From assembly GCA_023518375.1 (NCBI GenBank), contig CP068450.1, forward strand, positions 930,001-994,000: a stretch of 64,000 bases of DNA, given 5' to 3'. Both the position numbers and the translations under genes were made by a program. Position 1 is the first letter of the stretch. Every line of letters begins with the position of its first letter. The notes under the pieces are model-generated. The model was not told the DNA's origin. It made no database searches and was given only the letters and a program-made list of their open reading frames with translations. Positions 6,230 through 15,465 of the stretch are shown here, one piece after another. The stretch is from Candidatus Hepatincola sp. Av. Its GTDB lineage: Bacteria; Pseudomonadota; Alphaproteobacteria; WRAU01; Hepatincolaceae.

Positions 6230-9200
6230 GAAAAGGTCGCTATTCTTCTCTGAGTCTATTTTTTGCATATCTTTTTGGTAAAATTGCTCTGAAAGTTTAT
6301 TGTTATATTTAGGGGAATGCTTATCATAATGCTTATAAAAATAGGTTTTCCCATTTACATCATTCACGCCATTAGCTAATACTGCCGTTTTTTTACTCTC
6401 TTCTATTACATCAACTTCTTTAGGAGGAGCTTTACCCATATTACTAGCATGTTTTATTGTAGGTACTCTACTAATTTTAGGGCTTAACAAATCACCATTA
6501 ATATTAATTTTTAACCCTTTACGAATATTTAAAGTATCATCAGCTTCACCGTTAACCTTAATAGTAGCATCTTGTAAATCTACCATAGCCGATAAAGCTC
6601 CACGATATTCTTTGTTATTTAAAATATATAAGAAAGATACAGGATATAATTCTATTAAGTTATTTTTTATTTTCAAAGTACCATATATATCATTTACAAA
6701 AATCCTTTTATTATTTTTATTACCTTTTTCACTAACAGTAATATATAAGGAATCTAAATTAGCAAAACGGTTAAGATCTATTCTTTCTTTTTTAATTAAA
6801 GTAATTTCTCCTGAGGTATTAGCAATTGGATTATCTAAATTATTACTACTAAATTTAAACTTACCATTTAGTACCACATTGCCTATAATTTTTTCTTTAG
6901 AAAACATAAATTGTTGTAGTTCATTAAAATTAAGTACTAAATTATCAAAAACTATATGCCCCACGATCATAGGGTTCACAGAAGTATCAGAATTAAATAC
7001 TGCCACCGCTGTACCACCATTTACTCCTTGTAATAACATTCTGTCTACCAAAAAGCCACTCTTTAGAAAATCTACATTAAAACGCACATTTTTAAAGTTT
7101 AAGTTTTTATAATTTAATTTTTTTATTTGAGCATTTAAAGTTAAAGAAGTTTTATCAGATAAACCAAAAACATTAATATCACTTTTTTGTTCAAAGCTAA
7201 GATCAGCTATTTGCTTATTATAAATACTAGTTAAATAACTAAAATCTAGATTATCTAATTGGCTATTAAGAGAAATATCTAAATTATCAGCCCTTTCCAT
7301 TACTATGGCATAAGTATCAGCTATAGGAAGTTTTCCTAATTGCCCTTTAATATCGGTAAAAGTAATACGGTTCTTTACAAAATCTACCCTAGAACTTAAA
7401 TTATAAGCATCTGAATCTTGTGCTACAGAAATTAATAACAGCTTCATTTTATTAGGAATATGCAATATTGTTGCACCATCTTGCAATGAACCCAAAGTAT
7501 GTAAACTAAAAATAGCATTTTTACTATTAAGATCCACCTTACCTAACATATTAATATTAGTAGAAGCCGTTCCCACAGAAAAATGATCCATATAAATTTT
7601 ATCGTGTGGTAGATCCATTAAAAACGCTATATTAAAGTTATTTAACTTAGATTCATATAATTTTGTATTACGAATTGTTAAAGTCAGCCTTAAATAATCT
7701 AAATTAAAAAAGTTTACTTTCTTATTCTTCCATTGCTCAATATTATTTAAAATAGCTAAAAAAGTAGAACCTTGTTCATTTTTTATAGTAGAAATCCCTT
7801 GCATATAGTGTGTAAAATAATCTGTTGCATTGGCAATATCAGCAATAAGATTCACATTCATAAACTTATTGTTATTAGCTAAAGCTAGTAAAATATTACC
7901 ACTGTAATGAACCTCATTTAGTTGCAAATCTACATCGGTAATTTTTAAAGAATCTTTATTTAATAAGAAATTAGCTTGGAATTTTTCTTTTTGGATCTTT
8001 TTTACATCAAAATCCATTGCTAATTGTTGTAACCATAATAAAACCCCACCTTGCTTAGAAGTAATGCTACCTATAATACTCCCATCAGCATAATTTCTTT
8101 GCCCTTTAATTTCTATAGACTGTTGAGGATTAGAGTCTAAAGCAGAATGAATAACAAATAGTACATCTGAATCAGCAAAAGATATTTGGGAATTATAAGT
8201 AAAGTTATAGTTCATAAAACTATAAGAACCATCTAATAACAAACTAGAAGTATTAGATTTAATATTCATGGCTACATTATTAAATGTTAATAATATTTTA
8301 TTAGCATCATCTAAAACATTAATATTGCCTCTTTGAATATTAAGTTTATCAATGTCCCGAAAGTTAAATTTAATATGTTCTAACATAGGGGTAAGTAAAC
8401 GGTTTAACAAACTATTATCAGTTTCCAAGATGTTATCATCTAAGTTATTAACAGTTAATTCTTCATTGGAAGTATTTGAGATAGAATCTAAGCCTACATT
8501 GGAAGATGTTTGGTTATCTGTTGCCACATTATCTATTTTAATTTTAGATGATTTTTTATGAGTATCTACCACCTTATTAAAATACTCTGGCGTTAGTTTT
8601 TGGTTAACAGTAGAATTATTTGCTTTAGAATTATTATAACTTAATGTTGTAGCAGATTTATTATTTACACCTTGCGTAATAACTTGAGTAATTTGTTTGT
8701 CAATTTTATTTATTAATTGATTATATTGTAACAAATTATTATCTTGCACTTCATGTGCTGGCATTTTAACATCAATATGAGTTTTATTTAAGTTTACAGA
8801 TTCCACTTCTAAATGCCCAAAAAACATTGGCAACCATGCAAACTTTAAAGTTAAATAATCTGATTCTAAAAGACTAACCTCTACATTAGAATTAACAGCT
8901 ATTTCTTGTTGTTGTTTTTTAGAAGCAACATCAAAAACCACATTATGTAAAGAAACTGAAAAGGTTGGTACTAAACTAACAGTAATTAAACCATTAATTT
9001 TAGCTTTATAACCTGTAGCTTTAAAAATAGAATTTTCAATACTTAGCATATTAGCTTTAGTATTTAAAAATCTTGATAAAATACTACCAGATAAAAATAG
9101 TAAAATTAAAACAACAACTGTGGCTTTTAACACCCAACTATTTAATATTCTTTTTAATAAAGGTAACCGTAAGACAATAAATTTGGTTAAAAAGCCAATT

Positions 9201-9802
9201 AACCAGCCTATTTTATCCAGCACCATAATAAAACTTTTTGTAAAAGGCAAAGTTTGTACCATAAGAGTTTTAAAAGGTACAAAAAGTTGTTTAATGGAAT
9301 CTAGAACTTGATCTATTTTTTGTTCAAAAGTTAATTTATCCGCATTAGTGTTTACATTATTAACCTTTTTTAATGGCTTAGAACTCTCATTTGGGAATTC
9401 ATCTTTAACTAACTTCTTATTTTGAATTTCATTATTTGGCTTAATAATTGGTTCTACTTTTTCCTCATTGGTAAGAGTAGGAACAACTTTAATTGTAGGT
9501 GAATTATTACCTATGTTTTGCTTAGACTGCTTTGAATTTTCTTCAATAGAAAGTTCAGTATGAACTGGGGGCTTTGATTTAACACTCCCTAGTTCTTCTT
9601 CCTTAGTTTGTTTATTAGTAATACTAGGAGTACTAATTTTTGGTACAGGATTAGATACACTAGATTCAGAAGAATTGTTTAAAGTAGAAGATGAGTTAGC
9701 ATTGGAACTATTAGAAGAAACAGATCCATCACCTTTAGAAACTTTTTGTTGTTGCTGTTCAGCTAATATTCTATTCAATTTTTCAAAAAATTCTTTAGAC
9801 AC
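6206..9802 (-). CDS. Very large AsmA-family protein
   Basis: A 1198-residue protein starting with GTG, preceded by AGAGGG. Residues 1-160 are low-complexity (S/N/K/E-rich, with QQQQ). Hydrophobic stretches around 180-220 and a clear membrane segment at 225-245 follow. The AsmA N-terminal signature comes next, with ENSIFKATGYKAKINGLI and LVPTFSVSLHNV (about 256-288). A long periplasmic beta-rich domain fills the rest. AsmA-like proteins are inner-membrane-anchored bridges linked to outer-membrane assembly and phospholipid transport; that role here is inferred. The long cytoplasmic N-terminal extension is unusual. It probably stands alone between rpmJ and the convergent small ORF. Confidence 0.8.
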   Translation of the reverse strand: MSKEFFEKLNRILAEQQQQKVSKGDGSVSSNSSNANSSSTLNNSSESSVSNPVPKISTPSITNKQTKEEELGSVKSKPPVHTELSIEENSKQSKQNIGNNSPTIKVVPTLTNEEKVEPIIKPNNEIQNKKLVKDEFPNESSKPLKKVNNVNTNADKLTFEQKIDQVLDSIKQLFVPFKTLMVQTLPFTKSFIMVLDKIGWLIGFLTKFIVLRLPLLKRILNSWVLKATVVVLILLFLSGSILSRFLNTKANMLSIENSIFKATGYKAKINGLITVSLVPTFSVSLHNVVFDVASKKQQQEIAVNSNVEVSLLESDYLTLKFAWLPMFFGHLEVESVNLNKTHIDVKMPAHEVQDNNLLQYNQLINKIDKQITQVITQGVNNKSATTLSYNNSKANNSTVNQKLTPEYFNKVVDTHKKSSKIKIDNVATDNQTSSNVGLDSISNTSNEELTVNNLDDNILETDNSLLNRLLTPMLEHIKFNFRDIDKLNIQRGNINVLDDANKILLTFNNVAMNIKSNTSSLLLDGSYSFMNYNFTYNSQISFADSDVLFVIHSALDSNPQQSIEIKGQRNYADGSIIGSITSKQGGVLLWLQQLAMDFDVKKIQKEKFQANFLLNKDSLKITDVDLQLNEVHYSGNILLALANNNKFMNVNLIADIANATDYFTHYMQGISTIKNEQGSTFLAILNNIEQWKNKKVNFFNLDYLRLTLTIRNTKLYESKLNNFNIAFLMDLPHDKIYMDHFSVGTASTNINMLGKVDLNSKNAIFSLHTLGSLQDGATILHIPNKMKLLLISVAQDSDAYNLSSRVDFVKNRITFTDIKGQLGKLPIADTYAIVMERADNLDISLNSQLDNLDFSYLTSIYNKQIADLSFEQKSDINVFGLSDKTSLTLNAQIKKLNYKNLNFKNVRFNVDFLKSGFLVDRMLLQGVNGGTAVAVFNSDTSVNPMIVGHIVFDNLVLNFNELQQFMFSKEKIIGNVVLNGKFKFSSNNLDNPIANTSGEITLIKKERIDLNRFANLDSLYITVSEKGNKNNKRIFVNDIYGTLKIKNNLIELYPVSFLYILNNKEYRGALSAMVDLQDATIKVNGEADDTLNIRKGLKININGDLLSPKISRVPTIKHASNMGKAPPKEVDVIEESKKTAVLANGVNDVNGKTYFYKHYDKHSPKYNNKLSEQFYQKDMQKIDSEKNSDLFLPEESNK

Positions 9803-9868
9803 ATTAACCCTCTTAACAAGAAAAAATTTATATATTGCTAAAGGTTAAAAGATTATTGTGAACTATAA

Positions 9869-9994
9869 TTAACCTTGACGAGCTTTAAATCTTGGATTAA
9901 GTTTATTAATTATATATAGTTTACCTCTACGGCGTGCAATCACACAACCTTTTCCTCTATGCTTCATAGATTTTAAAGAACTTTTAATTTTCAT
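9869..9994 (-). CDS. rpmJ: 50S ribosomal protein L36
   Basis: A 41-residue ORF too short for most tracks. It reads [19 protein letters not shown]... and ends [12 protein letters not shown], matching the alphaproteobacterial L36 pattern of MKxRSSLKS, RRRG and NPRFKARQG. In place of the usual zinc-ligand arrangement only one cysteine is visible, as in the zinc-free type common in Alphaproteobacteria. It lies alone between the AsmA-like gene and flavodoxin. Confidence 0.93.
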   Translation of the reverse strand: MKIKSSLKSMKHRGKGCVIARRRGKLYIINKLNPRFKARQG

Positions 9995-10073
9995 CTTTAC
10001 CTTCAATATTTTAATTATACTACTTATAGTTAGAATATATTAGTATTTTTTTTTTAATTTAGCAAATTTTTTC

Positions 10074-10523
10074 TTAATTTAACTTACTTAAGAGTAATTT
10101 AAGGTAATTATTAATACTACATAAACGTTCTTCCCAATTATCTTGGATTTTTAAGCCCTTACCTAATACTTTTCCCTTAAAGCGTATAATATCAGCAACT
10201 AGAATATCAACACCATAGGCAAAATAAGGGTAATAAGCATCACCTAACCCTAAAATCATAAAAGATTTACCGTGAATACTATCCTTATTAACATATTGCC
10301 AAAAATAAGCAAAATCTTCTTGTAAATCGGCAGGCTCTATACCCCAAGTGGAAGTAACTAAAATATATACATCATAACCTGCAAAACTAAAGTTTTGTTG
10401 TAGATCTACTACATTAACTACAGTCACCTTAGCTTTTATAGAGATATATTGTTGAATATATATAGCTAAGTTTTCACTATTTCCTGTAGTTGAACCGTAT
10501 ATAACTAATATATTTTTTTGCAT
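10074..10523 (-). CDS. Flavodoxin-like protein
   Basis: A small FMN electron carrier of 149 residues. The phosphate-binding loop is YGSTTGNSENLA (residues 9-20). A second flavin-contacting loop is TSTWGIEPADLQEDFAYFW (about 58-76), and GLGDAYYPYFAYG (about 92-104) is the third. The length fits a short-chain flavodoxin. Redox partners are not in the window. IspG, biotin or methionine enzymes are typical users. It is divergent from queA, with 92 bases between the starts. Confidence 0.88.
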   Translation of the reverse strand: MQKNILVIYGSTTGNSENLAIYIQQYISIKAKVTVVNVVDLQQNFSFAGYDVYILVTSTWGIEPADLQEDFAYFWQYVNKDSIHGKSFMILGLGDAYYPYFAYGVDILVADIIRFKGKVLGKGLKIQDNWEERLCSINNYLKLLLSKLN

Positions 10524-10615
10524 TATTCGTTGATTAGCCTTATTATTTATAAGTTTTTATATTAAACTAAGAATACTAATATATTATATGAATTACAATA
10601 ATATCAAGATTATTT

Positions 10616-11659
10616 ATGAAAAACCTTACATTAGATACTTTTAATTTTAATTTACCACCTAACTTAATAGCTCAGGAACCTTTAGCTAATAAAAGTAGTG
10701 CGAAGTTATTACACGTGGCTAGTAACTGCTATACATCTTATTTAGTACAAGATTTAACAAAATTATTAAACAGGCATGACTTATTAATTTTTAACAACAC
10801 TAAAGTTATTCCAGCTAAATTAGTAGGTAAGAAAGGCTCTGCTACACTTTCCATTAATTTACACAAACAATTAGATAACAAACATTGGTTGGCTTTTATT
10901 AAAAACGCTAGACGTTTAAAAATAAACGATGTAATTACTTTTCACCAAGATTTCCAGTGTAAAGTAATAGAAAAATATGAAACAGGTGAGGTTAAACTAT
11001 ACTTTAACTATGATAATCTTTATGAAAAATTAGATAAATTTGGCTTTATGCCCTTACCACCTTACATTAAACGTTCACATATTAATAATTCCAATGACTA
11101 TACTAATTACCAAAGTATGTTTGCCAAAATAGAAGGAGCTGTAGCTTCCCCTACCGCTAGCCTTCATTTTGATCAACCTTTAATTGATGCCCTCTGTAAC
11201 AAAGGAGTTAATCATACCTTTATTACCTTACATGTAGGAGCTGGTACTTTTTTACCAGTTAAAGTTAATGATATTACTCAACACCAAATGCACGAAGAAT
11301 ATGGTGAACTATCTGAAAACACAATCAATAAAATTCAACAAGCTCAGACTAATGGAGGAAGAATTATTACTGTAGGAACAACTAGCTTAAGAGTTTTAGA
11401 GTATGTACAATTAAAATATGGTAAACTTCAACCTTTTGCTGGCAATATTAACCTTTTTGCTTATCCTAGTTTTAATTTTCAAATAGTTGACTGTTTAATC
11501 ACTAACTTTCATTTGCCAAAATCTACTTTGTTTATGTTAGTATCGGCATTTTGTGGCTTAACTAATATGCAAAAGGCTTATCAGTATGCTATTAACAACC
11601 ATTACCGCTTTTTTTCATACGGCGATTGTTGTTTCTTAGAAAAACACCTTAACAATTAG
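10616..11659 (+). CDS. queA: S-adenosylmethionine:tRNA ribosyltransferase-isomerase QueA
   Basis: QueA transfers and isomerises the ribose of SAM onto preQ1 in tRNA, making epoxyqueuosine. The 347-residue protein has normal length. Family blocks are NLPPNLIAQEPL near the N-terminus, GFMPLPPYIKR, EGAVASPTASLHF, HVGAGTFLPVK and the C-terminal ITNFHLPKSTLFMLVSAFCG. It is followed after 14 bases by tgt and then queG, so three queuosine steps are encoded together. Confidence 0.97.
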   Translation: MKNLTLDTFNFNLPPNLIAQEPLANKSSAKLLHVASNCYTSYLVQDLTKLLNRHDLLIFNNTKVIPAKLVGKKGSATLSINLHKQLDNKHWLAFIKNARRLKINDVITFHQDFQCKVIEKYETGEVKLYFNYDNLYEKLDKFGFMPLPPYIKRSHINNSNDYTNYQSMFAKIEGAVASPTASLHFDQPLIDALCNKGVNHTFITLHVGAGTFLPVKVNDITQHQMHEEYGELSENTINKIQQAQTNGGRIITVGTTSLRVLEYVQLKYGKLQPFAGNINLFAYPSFNFQIVDCLITNFHLPKSTLFMLVSAFCGLTNMQKAYQYAINNHYRFFSYGDCCFLEKHLNN

Positions 11660-11673
11660 CAAGGAAATTTATT

Positions 11674-12786
11674 ATGCCTTTACAATTCACATTAGCACAT
11701 CAAGATAAAAAAGCTAGAGCAGGAATTCTACAAACTAAACATAGTACAATTCACACTCCTGTTTTTATGCCGGTAGGTACTAAAGGTACGGTGAAAGGAA
11801 TTTTACCTTCTATTTTAGAAAACATAGGTTTTGAAATTATTTTAGGTAATACTTACCATTTAATGTTAACACCAGGGGCTAATTTAGTTGAATCTCTTGG
11901 TGGGTTACACAAGTTTACTAATTGGAAAAGATCTTTCTTAACCGACTCTGGAGGTTTCCAAGTAATGTCTTTATCTACCTTAAATAAAATTACTGAAGAA
12001 TATGTGGAATTCCGATCACACATTGATGGTTCCCGCCATCAAATGACTCCTGAAATTTCTACCCAAATACAACATAAACTAGACTCCAATATTAGCATGG
12101 TACTTGATGAATGTATTCCCTATGGAGCAAATAAAGAATATGTAAAAAAATCAACAGCACGAACTACAAGGTGGGCTATTCGTAGCCAACAGGCTTTTAT
12201 ACCAAGAGACGGTTACGGACAATTTGGTATTATTCAAGGTGGTACTTTTCCCGATCTTAGAAAAATATCAGCTGAAGAATTAATATCACTAGATTTTGAT
12301 GGTTATGCCCTTGGAGGTTTAGCAATTGGTGAACCGCAAGCAACAATGTTTGAAATTATTCATTATACAGAACCTTTTATTCCTCAACAAAAACCTCGTT
12401 ACTTAATGGGTGTAGGACGCCCTAGTGATATTCTAGGTGCTATTGAGCTAGGAGTTGATATGTTTGATTGCGTTCTCCCTACTCGTATGGGTAGGAACGC
12501 TAGGGCTTTTACACATTTTGGTGAAATCAACATACGTAATACAAAACATAAAACTGATAACGCTTCCTTAGATCCTTTATGCTCTTGCGAATGCTGTAAG
12601 CAATACTCCAAAGCCTATTTACACCATTTATTTAAAGTACAAGAAATGTTGGGTCCTATTTTATTAACTATCCATAATCTTACTTTTTATAAAAATATGA
12701 TGAATCAAGCACGTGATTCTATTTTACAAAACAATTTTAGTACTTTTAAACAAGAATTTTTAGCCCGTATGAATAACTCTGTATAA
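11674..12786 (+). CDS. tgt: Queuine tRNA-ribosyltransferase
   Basis: Tgt exchanges guanine-34 of GUN-anticodon tRNAs for preQ1. The 370-residue protein has DSGGFQVMSL around residue 90 with the acid/base aspartate and FGIIQGG, with GGLAIGEP soon after. DMFDCVLPTRMGRNA comes near 268 (the nucleophile aspartate), and CSCECCKQYSKAYLHHL near 305 supplies the zinc ligands. All expected catalytic and zinc motifs are present. The start follows AAGGAAAT 14 bases after queA ends. Confidence 0.97.
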   Translation: MPLQFTLAHQDKKARAGILQTKHSTIHTPVFMPVGTKGTVKGILPSILENIGFEIILGNTYHLMLTPGANLVESLGGLHKFTNWKRSFLTDSGGFQVMSLSTLNKITEEYVEFRSHIDGSRHQMTPEISTQIQHKLDSNISMVLDECIPYGANKEYVKKSTARTTRWAIRSQQAFIPRDGYGQFGIIQGGTFPDLRKISAEELISLDFDGYALGGLAIGEPQATMFEIIHYTEPFIPQQKPRYLMGVGRPSDILGAIELGVDMFDCVLPTRMGRNARAFTHFGEINIRNTKHKTDNASLDPLCSCECCKQYSKAYLHHLFKVQEMLGPILLTIHNLTFYKNMMNQARDSILQNNFSTFKQEFLARMNNSV

Positions 12787-12794
12787 GTAATACT

Positions 12795-13694
12795 ATGAAA
12801 GCAGCTATAACTAATTATGCTAAAGATATCCTCAAAATAGATGCCATAGGTTTTAGTCCAGCTGAAATTCTAACAGCAGACTTATCTAATTACCATAAAT
12901 TCTTACAAGAAAAAAACTATGGTGATATGTATTGGCTTCAAACTCGGCAACAATTACGAGATAATCCTAAACAATTACTCCCTCAAGCCAACTCTGCTAT
13001 TATTATTGGCCTTAATTACTTTAACGTTAAGCCTATTAAAGATTATGAAATTAGTATTTATGCTAATCAACTTCAAGATTATCACCTATGGGCTTATAAG
13101 AAAGTACAAACTTTAGCTAAATTTTTAAATACTACTTACCAAGATACCAATCGTTATTTTGTAGATAGTGCCCCTTTGCTAGAGAAAACACTAGCAAAAT
13201 ATACTCAAATTGGTTGGCAAGGTAAGCATACCTGTATTGTGTCTAAAGAATTTGGTAGTTGGTTATTTTTAGGAGTTATTCTTACTAGCTTACAACTTCC
13301 AGCTGATACTCCCCACAAAAATTTATGTGGCACTTGCACAAAATGTATTGACGCTTGCCCCACAAAAGCCCTAAGCCCCTATAAAATACAAGTAAATAAA
13401 TGTATATCTTATTATACCATTGAACATAAAACAGATATTCCTAAAGAATTACAAAGTAAATTTGGTAAAAAAGTATTTGGTTGTGATGCTTGCTTACAAG
13501 CCTGCCCTTTTAATAAATGGCAACAAGTCTCAAAACATCAAGCCAGCTCTTATAACCCACAATTCCCTACAACTTTACAAGATTTTATAAAATTAGATCA
13601 AGGTAACTTCAACCAAATATTTAAGAATACCCCCTTAAGAAGAACGGGCTTTAACAGACTCATGAGAAATATTGCCATTATTAGCAATAATTAA
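12795..13694 (+). CDS. queG: Epoxyqueuosine reductase QueG
   Basis: QueG is a cobalamin and 4Fe-4S enzyme that reduces epoxyqueuosine to queuosine in tRNA. The two cluster motifs CGTCTKCIDACP (about residue 178) and CDACLQACP (about 230) are intact, as is the substrate-binding N-terminal half with FVDSAPLLEK. At 299 residues it is shorter than the roughly 340-390 of well-studied QueG proteins. It ends soon after NRLMRNIAI, so most of the C-terminal HEAT-like tail is missing. It is the third gene of the que cluster. Confidence 0.92.
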   Translation: MKAAITNYAKDILKIDAIGFSPAEILTADLSNYHKFLQEKNYGDMYWLQTRQQLRDNPKQLLPQANSAIIIGLNYFNVKPIKDYEISIYANQLQDYHLWAYKKVQTLAKFLNTTYQDTNRYFVDSAPLLEKTLAKYTQIGWQGKHTCIVSKEFGSWLFLGVILTSLQLPADTPHKNLCGTCTKCIDACPTKALSPYKIQVNKCISYYTIEHKTDIPKELQSKFGKKVFGCDACLQACPFNKWQQVSKHQASSYNPQFPTTLQDFIKLDQGNFNQIFKNTPLRRTGFNRLMRNIAIISNN

Positions 13695-13699
13695 TAAAT

Positions 13700-14092
13700 T
13701 TAATTTACACATTTACCTTGAACACTTAGTACATAATCTTCATTGGCTCTAGCTACATGGTGGCTAAAAGATACTGCTAAGGTTTTTAGCCTTATACTTA
13801 CCACACTAGTAGAGTTTTCAGTTGTAAAAACTCCTGAAACTAAATTATTAGAAGCATTAACAATTTTATAAGTATCATTATTAAAGATAATAACATTATT
13901 AGGTAAATCTATATTAATAGTTGATTTATTAGTTAACATTTCAGGTTTAGATGTATTTTTTCCATTTACAGCAATAAGTTGATTACCTTCCATAGGATCG
14001 CACGTTAGTTTTACCACTTTAGCCTGTAAAGAAAAAGTTGTTAAAATAACAAAAATAGGAATTATGCTAATAATTTTATAGTATAGCTTCAT
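13700..14092 (-). CDS. Hypothetical secreted protein
   Basis: I choose the ATG at 14092, because AAGGAG lies just upstream and a longer reading to 14128 would run into the tRNA-Arg gene. The 130-residue product begins MKLYYKIISIIPIFVILTTFSLQA, a likely cleaved signal peptide. The mature part is beta-strand-like, rich in N, T and V, with cysteines at KLTCDP and at the C-terminus (GKCVN), which may be disulfide-linked in the periplasm. I recognise no family. Confidence 0.6.
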   Translation of the reverse strand: MKLYYKIISIIPIFVILTTFSLQAKVVKLTCDPMEGNQLIAVNGKNTSKPEMLTNKSTINIDLPNNVIIFNNDTYKIVNASNNLVSGVFTTENSTSVVSIRLKTLAVSFSHHVARANEDYVLSVQGKCVN

Positions 14093-14120
14093 AGTAAGGC
14101 TCCTTATTACATTAATTATA

Positions 14121-14197
14121 TGGTGCACCTAAGAGGACTTGAACCTCTAGCCTTTGCCCTCGGAAAGCAACGCTCTATCCAGTTGAGCTATAGGTGC
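14121..14197 (-). tRNA. tRNA-Arg (anticodon CCG)
   Basis: The 77-base gene folds as a cloverleaf. The acceptor arm GCACCTA pairs with TAGGTGC, the D-stem is GCTC/GAGC, the anticodon stem is TTGCT/GGCAA with loop TTCCGAG giving CCG, and the T-arm is AGAGG-TTCAAGT-CCTCT. Discriminator A and CCA are encoded. It lies 5 bases behind the ABC ATPase gene on the same strand and may be co-transcribed with it. Confidence 0.95.
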
Positions 14198-14202
14198 ATA
14201 AA

Positions 14203-15114
14203 TTATAAAACATCTTTTTTAGTTAAAGCTAAAAATACCTCTTCTAACTGTGGCTCTTTTATTTTTAAGGTTTTTATTTCATAACCTGATGCTGTAATAC
14301 CATTAATAATTATTCCAATATCTTCATCTGTATGATAGTCAACTCTTAAAGTATTATCGGCAAGTTTGTTTAACTTTAACTCTTTTATGTTTATATCATT
14401 ATTATAACTTTTATTTAAAACTATCGTTACATATTTTGTAGCAATTTTAGCAAGTAAGCTGTATTTATCTTCGTATGCAACCATATTACCATTATGAATA
14501 ATAGCAATCTTATTACACATTTGTTGAGCTTCCTCTAAATAATGGGTAGTTAAGATAATAGTTCTACCTTGCTTATTTAATAAATTAATAAATTCCCATA
14601 ATTGTTGACGTAATTCAATATCTACCCCAGCCGTTGGTTCATCTAAAATAATCACTTCAGGATTATGAATTAAGGCTTTAGCCACTAACAACCTCCGTTT
14701 CATACCTCCAGAAAGCCCCCTAGCATGAGTATGCATTTTATCGGCTAAACCTAGCTGTACTAATACTTCTTCAATTCTTTCCTTATTAAAAGGTAAACCA
14801 AATAAGCCTTGTTGAATTTGCAAAGCCTCGTATGCTGTACTAAAGGGGTCAAAAGTTGTTTCTTGGGGAACAATTCCTATGCTCCGCTTAAAATTTATTT
14901 TATCAGTATCAAAATCATAACCATTAACTACCGCTTTACCCGATGTTTTTATAACGATATCCCCTAAAATGTTAATCAAGGTAGACTTACCTGCTCCATT
15001 TACTCCTAATAAACCAATAAAGTCTCCTTTATTAACAGTTAAACTTAAATTATTTAGGGCAACTTTGCCATTTTTATATGTTTTACACATATTTGTAATG
15101 TTTAATATTTGCAT
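14203..15114 (-). CDS. ABC transporter ATP-binding protein (ABC-2 type)
   Basis: A 303-residue ATPase with Walker A GVNGAGKST (about residues 37-45), Q-loop VPQET and signature LSGGMKRRLLVAKAL (about 133). Walker B is VIILDEPTAGVD, and the H-loop is TTHYLEEAQQM. The architecture and the roughly 80-residue C-terminal extension match YadG/CcmA-like drug or polysaccharide exporters whose permease is an ABC-2 membrane protein. No permease is adjacent, so the substrate and partner are unknown. Confidence 0.88.
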   Translation of the reverse strand: MQILNITNMCKTYKNGKVALNNLSLTVNKGDFIGLLGVNGAGKSTLINILGDIVIKTSGKAVVNGYDFDTDKINFKRSIGIVPQETTFDPFSTAYEALQIQQGLFGLPFNKERIEEVLVQLGLADKMHTHARGLSGGMKRRLLVAKALIHNPEVIILDEPTAGVDIELRQQLWEFINLLNKQGRTIILTTHYLEEAQQMCNKIAIIHNGNMVAYEDKYSLLAKIATKYVTIVLNKSYNNDINIKELKLNKLADNTLRVDYHTDEDIGIIINGITASGYEIKTLKIKEPQLEEVFLALTKKDVL

Positions 15115-15219
15115 AGTGTATTTATTGATAGATTTTTACTTTCTTTATATTATACTAAATATAATAATTGTGTATGTTTATTTTACAAAAAGCAACTAAT
15201 TTAAAAGGATACCTAAATT

Positions 15220-15465
15220 ATGCGTAATAAGTTAAAAAACCTTACTTTTAACATATCTAATCGTAAAGAAGATAAGGTAATGAATAAACAATTAACTGAT
15301 ATTATCACTGAAAACACTATTGTATCTTGTGATGGAGATAAAGAATCCAAACACCCTAAGGTATATTTGAAAATCCAAAATACTCGTGCTGTATGCCCTT
15401 ACTGTTCCCGAGTATTTGTGTACCAACCAAACATCTTAACTACCTTAAAAGATAAGTTATTGTAA
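15220..15465 (+). CDS. Zinc-finger protein (zf-CHCC, NDUFS6-like)
   Basis: The conserved part reads CDGDKESKHPKVYLKI followed by CPYCSRVF, matching the CHCC zinc-finger family related to mitochondrial complex I subunit NDUFS6. As listed, the ATG at 15220 has AAAAGGAT in front of it and gives 81 residues. An internal ATG at 15280 would give 61 residues, closer to family length. The stop codon TAA is immediately followed by the polA start (TAAATG), suggesting translational coupling. Confidence 0.82.
   Translation: MRNKLKNLTFNISNRKEDKVMNKQLTDIITENTIVSCDGDKESKHPKVYLKIQNTRAVCPYCSRVFVYQPNILTTLKDKLL

Noticed and set aside
14093-14128. Longer N-terminus of the secreted protein at 13.7 kb
   Set aside because: It would extend into the tRNA-Arg gene and precede the signal peptide with a hydrophilic stretch. 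The ATG at 14092 has a good AAGGAG.
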